A program made the translations under genes and the position numbers. Under the pieces are notes generated by a model, which saw nothing but the letters and a program-made list of their open reading frames with translations, did not search any database and was not told the DNA's origin. From Rhodovarius crocodyli (GTDB lineage Bacteria > Pseudomonadota > Alphaproteobacteria > Acetobacterales > Acetobacteraceae), in NCBI RefSeq assembly GCF_004005855.1, contig NZ_SACL01000001.1, positions 496,001 through 560,000 on the forward strand: a stretch of DNA of 64,000 nucleotides. Direction: 5' to 3'. The stretch's first letter is position 1. Every line of letters begins with the position of its first letter. Positions 51,419 through 60,732 of this stretch are shown piece after piece.

Positions 51419-51446
51419 CCTGTTGCGGCCCCGTGGCCGCGACAGG
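51419..51446 (+). terminator. Stem-loop after prfB
   Basis: CCTGTTGCGGCC pairs with GGCCGCGACAGG over 12 bp (one G-U) around CCGT. No clear U-run follows. Ends 19 bp before the next gene. Confidence 0.55.
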
Positions 51447-51465
51447 AAACGGGTGACGACAACAC

Positions 51466-52140
51466 ATGCTGCCGCGTGGCGAACGCATCTATGCCATTGG
51501 TGATATTCACGGCTGCCTCGACAAGTTGAAGGCGCTGCACGCGGCCATCAGGGCGGACATCAAGGCCTATCCGGTCGCTCAGGCGGTCGTGGTCCATCTG
51601 GGCGATTACATCGATCGCGGCCCGGACAGCGCGGGCGTTGTCCGCACGCTCATGAACTTCGAGCTGCCGAGCATCTTCCTGATGGGCAACCATGAGGCAA
51701 CCGCACTGGCCGCCATGGATGGCGACGGCGCGGCATGCACCGACTGGCTCTACAATGGCGGCGATACGGCCCTGAGAAGCTGGGGTCTGGATCCTGATGG
51801 CCCTCGCGGTGCGTGGCGCCCCCCGGCGGAACATGTCGCCTGGATGCGCGGCCTGCGCCTGAGCTACCGCCACGGCGGCTACCTGTTCGTGCATGCGGGC
51901 ATCCGCCCAGGCGTCCCGCTGGAGGCCCAGGACAGTGAGGACCTGATCCGCATCCGCCGACCGTTCCTCGACAGCCAGGCGGACCACGGCGTGATCGTCG
52001 TTCACGGCCACACCCCCACACGCGACCGTCTGCCAGAACGGCATTCCAATCGCGTAAACCTGGACACGGGCGCCGTTTACGGCGGGCCGCTGACCTGCGG
52101 CGTGTTCGAGGGGGAGAAGCTGGAGTTTCTGTCGGCTTAG
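51466..52140 (+). CDS. PPP-type metallophosphoesterase
   Basis: 224-residue calcineurin-like serine/threonine phosphatase. Metal-site motifs are in order: GDIHG (13-17), GDYIDRG (about 48-54), GNHEAT (about 75-80), a histidine in FVHAGI (about 143) and GHTPTRD (about 180-186). The family also includes diadenosine tetraphosphatase-like enzymes. It follows prfB behind a stem-loop and converges on the GNAT gene with overlapping stop codons. Natural substrate unknown. Confidence 0.88.
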   Translation: MLPRGERIYAIGDIHGCLDKLKALHAAIRADIKAYPVAQAVVVHLGDYIDRGPDSAGVVRTLMNFELPSIFLMGNHEATALAAMDGDGAACTDWLYNGGDTALRSWGLDPDGPRGAWRPPAEHVAWMRGLRLSYRHGGYLFVHAGIRPGVPLEAQDSEDLIRIRRPFLDSQADHGVIVVHGHTPTRDRLPERHSNRVNLDTGAVYGGPLTCGVFEGEKLEFLSA

Positions 52141-53135
52141 CCGGGCAGTTGCCGGTACAGGAACAGCCCGTCATGGCTGCCGCCTGCCGCGTCCAGCGCA
52201 TAGCCGGGGATCCGGCCGCCCTCGACCCAGCCCAGGGCGCGATAGGCGGCCTCTGCCTTGTCTCCGGTGCGGGTCTGCAGGGTCAGTAGCCGGCGGCCCA
52301 GGCGCTCGGCGCTCTGCTCGGCACGGCCCAGCAAATGACGGCCTATTCCCAGGCGCTGGGCCTGCGGATGCACCAGCAGCATCTCGATCTCTGCCCGGTG
52401 CTGCTGGCTGGGCGGCATGGCGAGGCGCAGTTGAACCGCCCCGGTGATCTGGCCCTCATACCACGCAGCCAGCAGGATGCGGTCGCCGGCCGCGACCTCG
52501 CTGGAGGTCCGGCGCCAATAGGCCTGAGCCTCATGCTTCGGCATCGGGGGCAGGAAGGGAATGGCGGCGCCATCCTCGACACAGGCGGTCAGTATCTCGG
52601 CCAGGCGCAATTCCGCGCTGGTGGCCGCCGCGGCATCCAGGATATCGACAACAAGCCCGCTGAGGGGCTTCGCGTATCGGAACTCGAGCGACTTGGAGAG
52701 GTCATCCAGGATGCGGATGGCACCCTGGCGGACAAAGCCGCGCTTTTCATAAAACTTGTGCGCGCCCATGAAGCGCGTGTCGGTCCACAGGATCAGCCGC
52801 TCCGCGCCCTGTTCACGCGCGTGGGCTTCCGCCTGGTCCAGAAGGCGGTGCGCGACACCCGTGCCGCGCGCCGCCTTGTCCACATACATCCGGCAGATTT
52901 CCCAGGCCTGGTCGGAACCGTGCGGCCGCACGCCCACCATGCCCAGCGGCACCCCGTCTGGCCCATCGGCCAGCCAGACGCGCCCGCCCTGCCCTTCGAA
53001 CCAGCTCGCCAGGTGGCGCAGTTCCGGCAACTCGGCATCCACATCGAAGACGACGCCCGGGAACTCAGCCCAGGCGTCGCCGATCAGGCGGATGTAGTGC
53101 GCGGTATCCGCGTCCAGCCCGGCGCGGATGATCAC
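52137..53135 (-). CDS. Tandem GNAT acetyltransferase (two domains)
   Basis: 332 residues with two GNAT acyltransferase domains. The first (about 1-155) has the acetyl-CoA loop VDKAARGTGVAHRLLDQAEA; the second (about 165-330) has VHPQAQRLGIGRHLLGRAEQ. Each domain contains its own acetyl-CoA pyrophosphate loop, so both could be active. GTG start overlapping the stop of the upstream aspartate aminotransferase gene (GTGA). The acceptor substrate is unknown. Confidence 0.87.
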   Translation of the reverse strand: MIIRAGLDADTAHYIRLIGDAWAEFPGVVFDVDAELPELRHLASWFEGQGGRVWLADGPDGVPLGMVGVRPHGSDQAWEICRMYVDKAARGTGVAHRLLDQAEAHAREQGAERLILWTDTRFMGAHKFYEKRGFVRQGAIRILDDLSKSLEFRYAKPLSGLVVDILDAAAATSAELRLAEILTACVEDGAAIPFLPPMPKHEAQAYWRRTSSEVAAGDRILLAAWYEGQITGAVQLRLAMPPSQQHRAEIEMLLVHPQAQRLGIGRHLLGRAEQSAERLGRRLLTLQTRTGDKAEAAYRALGWVEGGRIPGYALDAAGGSHDGLFLYRQLPG

Positions 53136-54334
53136 GACAGGCCCTTGCAGAACTCCTGGATGCGCGTGCAGGCGTCACGCAGCGTCTCACGGTCAGTCGC
53201 GTAGCTGATGCGGATATAGGGGCTCATGCCATAGGCAGCGCCCTGCACCGTCGCCACGTGCTTCTCCTCCAGCAGCGCCATCGCGAAGTCGGTGTCGTTC
53301 TCGATCTTCTTGCCGCCGGCGGAGGTCTTGCCGATGCAGCCCGCGATGTTCGGATAGACGTAGAACGCACCTTCCGGCTTGTGGCAGATCACGCCCGGGG
53401 CACCGTTCAGCAGCTCGACAACCAGGTCGCGGCGGCCGCGATATTCCTCGCGGCGCTCCGCCACCAGCTCCTGCGGGCCGGTCAGCGCGGCAGCCGCGGC
53501 AGCCTGGCTGACGGTGGAGATGCCGCTGGTCGCCTGGCCCTGCATGTTGATCATGCCCTTGATCAGGGCCTTCGGACCGCCGCAGAAGCCCACGCGCCAG
53601 CCGGTCATGGCATAGGTCTTGGACACGCCGTTCACCGTCAGCACGCGGTCCTTCAGGCGGGGTTCCACCTCGGCGATCGTGCAGAACTCGAAGCCGTCAT
53701 AGATCAGGTGCTCATACATGTCGTCCGTCATCACCCACACGTCGGGATGACGCAGCAGCACCTCGGCGATCTCCTTCATCTGCTCACGCGAGCAGGCGGC
53801 GCCGGTCGGGTTGTTCGGGAAGTTCAGCATCACCCACTTGGTCTTGGGGGTGATGGCCGCTTCCAGATCCTCGGCGCGCAGGCGGAAACCGTTGTTCTGC
53901 GGGCAGCTGACGGTCTTGGGCACGCCGCCGGCGACCTTGGCCATGTCGGCGTAGCTGATCCAGTACGGGGCGGGCACCACCACTTCGTCACCCGGGTTCA
54001 GGGTGGCCATGAAGGCGTTGAAGATGATCTGCTTGCCGCCATTGGCGATCATGATCTCGTCCAGCGCATAGTCCAGATTGTTGTCGCGCCTGAACTTCGC
54101 CTGCACGGCGAGCTTGAGCTCCTTCGTGCCGTCCTGGGGGGGATACTTGGTGTCGCCGGCCAGCGCCGCCTTGTGGGCCGCCTCGATGGCGTGCGTGGGC
54201 GAGGGAAAATCGGGTTCACCCGAGTTCAGGCTGATGACCTTGATGCCCTGCGCCTGCAGCTCCCGGGCCTTCATCCCCATCACCACGGATGCGGACATCT
54301 TCACTTCGTTGAGCCGTTCGGCAAGGGCGGGCAT
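53132..54334 (-). CDS. Aspartate aminotransferase (class I, type Ib)
   Basis: 400-residue PLP enzyme that makes aspartate from oxaloacetate and glutamate. The PLP-binding Lys is in NGVSKTYAMTGWRVGF (about 236); the substrate arginine is in SPYIRISYATD near the end; VISLNSGEPDFPSPTHAIEA is typical of the thermophilic/alphaproteobacterial AspAT type, which sometimes also accepts prephenate. GAGGAA precedes the ATG. The downstream GNAT gene overlaps it by 4 bp, so they form an operon. Confidence 0.93.
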   Translation of the reverse strand: MPALAERLNEVKMSASVVMGMKARELQAQGIKVISLNSGEPDFPSPTHAIEAAHKAALAGDTKYPPQDGTKELKLAVQAKFRRDNNLDYALDEIMIANGGKQIIFNAFMATLNPGDEVVVPAPYWISYADMAKVAGGVPKTVSCPQNNGFRLRAEDLEAAITPKTKWVMLNFPNNPTGAACSREQMKEIAEVLLRHPDVWVMTDDMYEHLIYDGFEFCTIAEVEPRLKDRVLTVNGVSKTYAMTGWRVGFCGGPKALIKGMINMQGQATSGISTVSQAAAAAALTGPQELVAERREEYRGRRDLVVELLNGAPGVICHKPEGAFYVYPNIAGCIGKTSAGGKKIENDTDFAMALLEEKHVATVQGAAYGMSPYIRISYATDRETLRDACTRIQEFCKGLS

Positions 54335-54423
54335 GGCGCGTTCCTCAGGGAAAAAGAGCGCCGGAGGCTATCGCCGGAAACCCCGCGCGCCAACCCTGCC
54401 GGCGCGCGGAAAAGTGCCGATTT

Positions 54424-55386
54424 TCAGTCTGCGTAGGCGCCCGAAGCCTGGATGACCGGCCGCCAGCGGGCGACCTCGGCCGCAAGGAAGCGGCGATGAT
54501 AGGCCGGCGTGGCCCGTTCCGGCGCTACGGGCGCGGTCACCAGCTCCGCGAAGCGCTGGATCACGCGCGGTGCCGTCAGCGCCTTCTGCAGGGCGGATGA
54601 GAAACGATTGACCACGGCTTCATCCGTGGCGCGCGGCGCGTACAAAGCATGCCACACGCTCATCGTCAGGTCGCCATGGCCCAGTTCCTGCGCGGTCGGC
54701 ACCTGGTCGAGCCCCGGGCCGGGAAGCCTCGTTTCCGATGCGACGGCAAAGGGGCGGACGCGGTTCTCGCGCACCAGCGGCGCCAGGATGGTCGCCTGGC
54801 CGGCATAGAGGTCGAGACGCCCCGCCATCAGTTCCGTCGTGGCGGGTGCGGAGCCGCGGAAACCCACTGCCGTCAGCGTCGTGCCGGCCTCCTTCTGCAG
54901 CAGCATCCCTGCCAGATGGTCGCTGCTGCCCTGGCCGGAATGGCCGATCGTCAGCTTGTCGCCCTCTGCGCGCATCTTCGCCAGCAACTCCGTGAGATTG
55001 GCCGCTGGGAACTCCGGTCGCGCCACCACCATCTGCGGCACTTCCGTCACCAGGCCGATCGGGGCGAAGCTCTCCTCGACGTTGAACGGCAGGCGCCGAT
55101 ACAGCGTGGCCGCGCTGGCCAGCCCTATGTGGTGCATGAGTACCGTCGTGCCGTCGGGACGGGCCTGGGCCACGCGGGCCGCTGCGATGGTGCCACCCGC
55201 GCCCGTCACATTCTCCACCACGACCTGGGCTTCGAGATGCGGGCCCATGTACTCGGCCATCAGGCGTGAAATGAGATCAGTCGGCCCGCCGGCGGCAAAG
55301 GGGCACATGATGGTGATGGTACGCGACTGCGCGTGAGCCAGCGACGGCAAGGCGAGGCTGGTCGCCAAAAGGGCGCGACGGCGCAT
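54424..55386 (-). CDS. Bug-type tripartite tricarboxylate transporter binding protein
   Basis: 320 residues; signal MRRRALLATSLALPSLAHAQ, then the family opening RTITIMCPFAAGGPTDLISR, VVENVTGAGGTIAAARVA and IGHSGQGSSDHLAGM. Third orphan Bug gene of the window, without TctAB neighbours. GGAGAAACATC precedes its ATG. It is preceded on the same strand by glnA, whose terminator separates the two. Confidence 0.9.
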   Translation of the reverse strand: MRRRALLATSLALPSLAHAQSRTITIMCPFAAGGPTDLISRLMAEYMGPHLEAQVVVENVTGAGGTIAAARVAQARPDGTTVLMHHIGLASAATLYRRLPFNVEESFAPIGLVTEVPQMVVARPEFPAANLTELLAKMRAEGDKLTIGHSGQGSSDHLAGMLLQKEAGTTLTAVGFRGSAPATTELMAGRLDLYAGQATILAPLVRENRVRPFAVASETRLPGPGLDQVPTAQELGHGDLTMSVWHALYAPRATDEAVVNRFSSALQKALTAPRVIQRFAELVTAPVAPERATPAYHRRFLAAEVARWRPVIQASGAYAD

Positions 55387-55446
55387 GATGTTTCTCCCGG
55401 AAATATCGTTCTTGCATGCAAGTTAGCATGGAACTGTTTCCGGCCA

Positions 55447-55478
55447 ACAAAAAACCCGCCGGATTGCTCCGGCGGGTT
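55447..55478 (-). terminator. Intrinsic terminator of glnA
   Basis: On the minus strand AACCCGCCGG-AGCAAT-CCGGCGGGTT is a perfect 10-bp stem followed by TTTTGTTGG, 26 bp beyond the glnA stop codon. Confidence 0.92.
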
Positions 55479-55503
55479 CCTGTCTCGCTGGTCCCGGCAG
55501 GGA

Positions 55504-56928
55504 TCAGCAGGAGTAGTACATCTCGAACTCGACCGGGTGCGGGGTGTGCTCGAAACGGTACACCTCGGACCACTTGAGCTCGATGTAGCTCTCGATCTGG
55601 TCCTTGGAGAACACGTCGCCGGCCAGCAGGAAGTCATGGTCGGCTTCGAGCGCGCCCAGGGCTTCACGCAGGCTGCCGCACACCGTCGGGATGCCCTTCA
55701 GCTCCTCGGGGGGCAGGTCGTACAGATCCTTGTCCATGGCTTCGCCCGGGTGGATCTTGTTCTTGATGCCGTCCAGGCCGGCCATCAGCATGGCGGCGAA
55801 GGCGAGGTAGGGGTTCGCGGTCGGATCCGGGAAGCGGACCTCCACGCGCTTGGCCTTGGGGCTCGTCGCGTAGGGGATGCGGCAGGAGGCGGAACGGTTG
55901 CGGGCCGAGTAGGCCAGCAGCACGGGGGCCTCGAAGCCCGGGATCAGGCGCTTGTAGGAGTTGGTGGACGGGTTCGTGAAGGCGTTCAGCGCCTTCGCGT
56001 GCTTGATGATGCCACCGATGTAGTACAGCGCGCTGTCGGACAGGTCGGCATAGCCGTTGCCCGCGAAGACCGGCTTGTTGCTCTTCCAGATGGACTGGTG
56101 AACGTGCATGCCCGAGCCGTTGTCGCCGTAGATCGGCTTCGGCATGAAGGTCGCGGACTTGCCGTAGCTGTGCGCCACATTGTGGATCACATACTTGTAG
56201 ATCTGCATGAAGTCGGCCTGCTGGACCAGCGTGCCGAACTTGGTGCCGAGCTCATGCTGAGACTGCGCCACCTCGTGGTGGTGCTTCTCACCGGGGACGC
56301 CCATCTCGATCATGGTCGACAGCATCTCGGCGCGCAGGTCGACTTCGCTGTCGACCGGGTTCACCGGGAAGTAGCCGCCCTTGACGCCAGGGCGGTGGCC
56401 CATGTTGCCCTCGGGGAAGTCCTTGATGCCGGCGTCCGGGCCCTCGATGCTCTCGAGCTTGAACATGCCGTAGTTGCCGCCCGTGCCGAACTTCACGTTG
56501 TCGAACACGAAGAACTCGGCCTCGGGGCCGAAGAAGGCGGTGTCACCGATGCCGGTGCTCTTCAGGTACTCTTCGGCCTTCTTGGCGGTCGAGCGCGGGT
56601 CGCGGTTGTAGCGCTGGCCGGTCGAAGGCTCATAGATGTCGCAGAACAGGATCATCTGCGGCTTGGCCGAGAACGGGTCCATGCAGGCGGACGTGGCGTC
56701 CGGCATCAGGATCATGTCGGACTCGTTGATCGCCTTCCAGCCGGCGATCGACGAACCGTCGAACATGAAGCCTTCCTCGAAGATCGCGGGCTCGATGGTC
56801 GACACGTGCTGCGCCGTGTGCTGCCACTTGCCGCGGGGATCGGTGAACCGGAGGTCAACGTACTCGACGCTGTTCTCCTTGATCATTTCCATGACCTTGG
56901 AAACGGCGTCGTTGGGCTTCTTCGCCAT
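55504..56928 (-). CDS. glnA: Glutamine synthetase, type I
   Basis: 474-residue dodecameric enzyme that makes glutamine from glutamate and ammonia. ATP/metal motifs are FDGSSIAGW (about 50-58), the glutamate-ring PGGYFPV-like region in [22 protein letters not shown] and RSASCRIP. The regulatory adenylylation tyrosine lies in [10 protein letters not shown], as in GSI-beta enzymes controlled by GlnE. It follows glnB in the same direction after 140 bp with a hairpin between, so PII and GS are coordinately made. CAGGAGA precedes the ATG. Confidence 0.97.
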   Translation of the reverse strand: MAKKPNDAVSKVMEMIKENSVEYVDLRFTDPRGKWQHTAQHVSTIEPAIFEEGFMFDGSSIAGWKAINESDMILMPDATSACMDPFSAKPQMILFCDIYEPSTGQRYNRDPRSTAKKAEEYLKSTGIGDTAFFGPEAEFFVFDNVKFGTGGNYGMFKLESIEGPDAGIKDFPEGNMGHRPGVKGGYFPVNPVDSEVDLRAEMLSTMIEMGVPGEKHHHEVAQSQHELGTKFGTLVQQADFMQIYKYVIHNVAHSYGKSATFMPKPIYGDNGSGMHVHQSIWKSNKPVFAGNGYADLSDSALYYIGGIIKHAKALNAFTNPSTNSYKRLIPGFEAPVLLAYSARNRSASCRIPYATSPKAKRVEVRFPDPTANPYLAFAAMLMAGLDGIKNKIHPGEAMDKDLYDLPPEELKGIPTVCGSLREALGALEADHDFLLAGDVFSKDQIESYIELKWSEVYRFEHTPHPVEFEMYYSC

Positions 56929-57036
56929 GAGGGTCTCCTGCTTAGTCAGCGTCCCAGTATGTCATTCCGGCGGGAAACCGCCGCTGCCTCGAACCTGGCC
57001 CGGGACGCTCTCCCCAGCCGGCGTGGCAAAGTTCTA

Positions 57037-57059
57037 GGCATTTCCAGACCGGAAATGCC
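57037..57059 (-). terminator. Stem-loop between glnB and glnA
   Basis: GGCATTTCC and GGAAATGCC form a perfect 9-bp stem around five bases, 9 bp after the glnB stop. On the minus strand it is followed by TAGAACTTT, not a strong U-run, so partial termination or a processing site is likely. Confidence 0.55.
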
Positions 57060-57068
57060 CGGAATTCG

Positions 57069-57527
<459 letters not shown>

Positions 57528-57666
57528 CTAGGTCCAGAGAAGCGCCTGCGATTGATTGATTTTTGCGCCCAATGCACACCAAATAGGCGAAGCCATCCCC
57601 CTTCTTGCGCAGAGGGGCGGGTCGCCCGATAAACCCGATGCCGCATCCAGGAATACCGGAACCGCC

Positions 57667-58875
57667 ATGTCCGAAGCAGCGCCGCGCAACTCCGCGATTC
57701 GCCCACAGAACAGCATCCTGTCGGGCATCGGGACCACCATCTTCACCGTGATGAGCGCGCTGGCGAATGAGCACGGCGCGATCAACCTGGGCCAGGGTTT
57801 CCCTGACTACGACGGCCCCGACGACGTCATCGACGCCGCGGCCGCCGCGCTGAAGGACGGCCGCAACCAGTACCCGCCCCTGACCGGCGTGCCGGAACTG
57901 CGCCAGGCCGTCGCGAACCACAATGAGCGTTTCTACGGCATCAAGGTGGACCCGAATGCCGAGGTCGTGGTCACTTCCGGCGCGACCGAGGCGATCACTG
58001 CCTGTTTGATGGCCGTGCTGGACCCGGGCGACGAGGTCGTCCTGATCGAGCCGCTCTACGACACCTATGCGCCGACCGTCCGGCTGCTGGGTGCGGTGCC
58101 GCGCATCGTGCGCCTGCAGCCGCCGCAATGGGACCTGCCGCGCGCGGAACTCGCCGCCGCCTTCAATCCGCGCACCAAGGCCATTCTGTTCAACACGCCG
58201 ATGAACCCCACCGGCAAGGTGTTCACCGAGGCCGAACTCGCCTTCATCGCCGAGCTGGTGCGCAAGCACGATTGCTACGCGATCTGCGACGAGGTGTATG
58301 AGCACCTGATCTTCGACGGCTGGAAGCATCGTCCGCTGATGTCGGTGCCGGGCATGCGCGAGCGCTGCATGCGCATCGGCAGCGCCGGCAAGACCTTCAA
58401 CCTGACGGGTTGGAAGGTCGGCTACATCACCTGCGACCGCGTGCTGCAGCCCAATGTCGCCAAGGCACACCAGAACCTGACCTTCACCACGGCGCCCAAC
58501 CTGCAGCGCGGCGTGGCCGTGGGCCTGGCCAAGGGCGATGAGTATTTCACGGGCCTCGCTTCCGCCCTGCAGGCCAAGCGCGACCTGATGCGCGAGGGGC
58601 TCGCCGATCTGGGCTTCGGCGTTCTGGAGACACGCGGCACCTACTTCATCACGGTGGACGTGCGCCCGCTGGGCTGGACGGGCGACGATGTGTCCTTCTG
58701 CCGCGCCATCACCGAGGAAGCGAAGGTCACCGCCATCCCGAACAGCGCGTTCTACGCCACGCCTAACGCCCCCTCTCAGTACGTGCGCTTCGCCTTCTGC
58801 AAGAACGATGCGCTGCTGACCGAGGCGCTGGCGCGACTGCGCGCCTGGATCCAGGGCGGGCGCGCCCGCCGCTGA
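57667..58875 (+). CDS. Class I/II pyridoxal-phosphate aminotransferase
   Basis: 402-residue PLP enzyme. The PLP lysine lies in GSAGKTFNLTGWKVGY, with DEVYEHLIFDG for the ring aspartate and YVRFAFCKND near the end. N-terminal INLGQGFPDYDGPDDVIDAA is typical of the YbdL/kynurenine-aminotransferase-like group that uses methionine, aromatic or sulfur amino acids. It is divergent from glnB across a 259-bp region in which no clear operator was recognised. The exact substrate is unknown. Confidence 0.88.
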   Translation: MSEAAPRNSAIRPQNSILSGIGTTIFTVMSALANEHGAINLGQGFPDYDGPDDVIDAAAAALKDGRNQYPPLTGVPELRQAVANHNERFYGIKVDPNAEVVVTSGATEAITACLMAVLDPGDEVVLIEPLYDTYAPTVRLLGAVPRIVRLQPPQWDLPRAELAAAFNPRTKAILFNTPMNPTGKVFTEAELAFIAELVRKHDCYAICDEVYEHLIFDGWKHRPLMSVPGMRERCMRIGSAGKTFNLTGWKVGYITCDRVLQPNVAKAHQNLTFTTAPNLQRGVAVGLAKGDEYFTGLASALQAKRDLMREGLADLGFGVLETRGTYFITVDVRPLGWTGDDVSFCRAITEEAKVTAIPNSAFYATPNAPSQYVRFAFCKNDALLTEALARLRAWIQGGRARR

Positions 58876-58949
58876 TTTTTTCAGCTCCGCGGGAATAAAC
58901 CGTCCCGCATCCCGGTCATCTCCCCGGAACCACTTCCGAGGAGCCCGCG

Positions 58950-59885
58950 ATGCGGAACGACGAACACCCCGACCACGGCCGCCGGCATGCGCTGGAATGC
59001 ATGCTGTGGGCCGGTTCCGGCCTGTTGTGGACGGTGGCTGGCGGCATTCCCCGCTCCAGCCTTCTCGGCAGCGCCGAGGCCCATGCGCAGAGCGCGCAGG
59101 GCAGCTTCAGCTTCGTGCACATCAGCGACACCCATCTGGGCTTCAACATGGCGCCCAACCCCGATCCGGTGGTGACGCTGCGCGAGTCGCTCGACCGCGC
59201 GAAAAGCTTCAACCCGGCACTGATGCTGCACACCGGCGACATCACCCACCTGTCGCGCCCGGGGGAATTCGATCGCGCGACGCAGATCATCAACGGCGCC
59301 CGCATCGAGACCCACTACGCACCCGGCGAGCACGACGTGGTGGAGGACGACGGCAAGGACTTCTACCAGCGCTTCCCGCAGGGCGCGCGGACAGGCGGCT
59401 TCTACAGCTTCGACCAAGGCGGGGTGCACTTCGTCTGCCTCAACAACGTGACCAACCTGCAGGCCGGCAAGATGGGCATGATCGGCGCCGAGCAGATGCG
59501 GTTCCTGGAGCAGGATTTGGCCGCGCGCACCGCCTCCACCCCGATCGTCGTCTTCGCTCATATCCCGCTATGGGTGGTGCATGAGCCGTGGGGCTGGGGC
59601 ACGGAGGACAGCGCACAGTTGCTGCGCCTGCTGGCCCGCTTCGGCAGCGTGACCGTGCTCAACGGCCACATTCACCAGACGATGCAGAAGATCGAAGGCC
59701 ACGTCGCCTTCCACACCGGCATGTCGACCGCCTTTCCGCAGCCGGCACCAGGCAGCAGGCCCAGCGCCGGCCCCATCCGGGACCTGCCGCCCGGCGAGCT
59801 TCGGAAGCTGCTCGGCATCAACCGCGTCAGCCGCGTGCAGAATGACGGCGCGCTGGCCGTCGTTTCCTCGCCGCTGGAGGGTTGA
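58950..59885 (+). CDS. Exported metallophosphoesterase with GEHD in place of GNHD
   Basis: 311 residues of the calcineurin-like superfamily. The N-terminus has a basic-then-hydrophobic export-like segment, ending around AEAHAQ. Metal motifs: HISDTHLG (about 57-64), HTGDITH (about 94-100), then GEHDVV (about 127) where the usual metal-ligand Asn of GNHD is Glu, then FAHIPLW and NGHIHQ. It leads a close set of four same-strand genes (next: cupredoxin, ECF sigma, anti-sigma). cAMP phosphodiesterase-like in form; substrate unknown. Confidence 0.85.
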   Translation: MRNDEHPDHGRRHALECMLWAGSGLLWTVAGGIPRSSLLGSAEAHAQSAQGSFSFVHISDTHLGFNMAPNPDPVVTLRESLDRAKSFNPALMLHTGDITHLSRPGEFDRATQIINGARIETHYAPGEHDVVEDDGKDFYQRFPQGARTGGFYSFDQGGVHFVCLNNVTNLQAGKMGMIGAEQMRFLEQDLAARTASTPIVVFAHIPLWVVHEPWGWGTEDSAQLLRLLARFGSVTVLNGHIHQTMQKIEGHVAFHTGMSTAFPQPAPGSRPSAGPIRDLPPGELRKLLGINRVSRVQNDGALAVVSSPLEG

Positions 59886-59889
59886 GCGC

Positions 59890-60228
59890 ATGGATCGCCT
59901 TCCCCGCCGGCGCCAGCTTTTGCGCGCCGGCCTGCCCGCCATGCTGGTCGCGCCCCTTGCCGCGCGCGCCCAGGAGCGTGCGGCCGTCACAATCGACGAG
60001 CATGACTATTTCCCGAGGGAATTAAGGGTCGCGCCCGGCACCACGGTCGTTTGGACCAACAAGGACGACACGCCGCACAACGTCGTCTCGACCGACAATC
60101 CGCGTGCCTTCCGCTCGCGCATCATGGACACGACGGAGGTCTTCGAGTTCACCTTCGCGGCGGCCGGCACCTACAGTTACTTTTGTTCGCTGCACCCCCA
60201 TATGCGCGGCCGGATCATCGTCGGCTAG
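59890..60228 (+). CDS. Cupredoxin-domain periplasmic protein
   Basis: 112 residues, basic export signal (MDRLPRRRQLLRAGLPAML) ending at ARAQ. The mature domain is a plastocyanin/amicyanin-like fold: GTTVVWTNKDDTPHNVV carries the first copper histidine, and YSYFCSLHPHMRG supplies the Cys, second His and Met. Probably a type-1 copper electron carrier. It lies 4 bp after the metallophosphoesterase gene and 12 bp before the sigma factor gene. Confidence 0.88.
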   Translation: MDRLPRRRQLLRAGLPAMLVAPLAARAQERAAVTIDEHDYFPRELRVAPGTTVVWTNKDDTPHNVVSTDNPRAFRSRIMDTTEVFEFTFAAAGTYSYFCSLHPHMRGRIIVG

Positions 60229-60240
60229 CGGAGACGCTGA

Positions 60241-60732
60241 GTGACCTCGGCCCTGCGGCAACAACTGCCGGAGCATCTGGACGCCGCCTATAATCTGGCG
60301 CGGTGGCTGGTGCGCGACCCTGCCGCGGCCGAGGATGTGATGCAGGACGCGGTGGAACGCGCCCTGCGCTACGCCGCCTCGTGGCGCGGTGAGAATCTGC
60401 GCGCCTGGCTGCTGCGGATCGTGCGCACCCAGGCCTATGCCTGGCTCGCGGCGCGGCGGGATCCCACCGAACAGCCCTTTGAAGATGGGCTGGCCGTGAC
60501 CGACCCCGCACCGGACCCCGAGGCGGTGCTGGTGAGCCGCCAGCAGCACCGCGACCTGGAAGCAGCCCTCGCCGCTCTGCCGGCGGAGCTGCGGGAGGCC
60601 CTGGTGCTGCGTGAGCTGGAGGAACTGTCCTATCGCGAGATCGCGGAGGTCGCGGGCATTCCCGTGGGCACCGTGATGTCGCGGCTGTGGCGCGCTCGGC
60701 GCGCGCTGATCGAGAGAGGGGCCCGGGGATGA
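60241..60732 (+). CDS. ECF-type RNA polymerase sigma factor
   Basis: 163 residues, GTG start with GGAGACG upstream. Region 2 lies around AARWLVRDPAAAEDVMQDAV-like sequence (residues about 20-40) and region 4 helix-turn-helix around LSYREIAEVAGIPVGTVMSR (about 129-148). There is no region 3 and it is cotranscribed with an anti-sigma gene whose ATG overlaps the stop. The cluster suggests that phosphoesterase and cupredoxin are its products; the inducing signal is unknown. Confidence 0.9.
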   Translation: MTSALRQQLPEHLDAAYNLARWLVRDPAAAEDVMQDAVERALRYAASWRGENLRAWLLRIVRTQAYAWLAARRDPTEQPFEDGLAVTDPAPDPEAVLVSRQQHRDLEAALAALPAELREALVLRELEELSYREIAEVAGIPVGTVMSRLWRARRALIERGARG

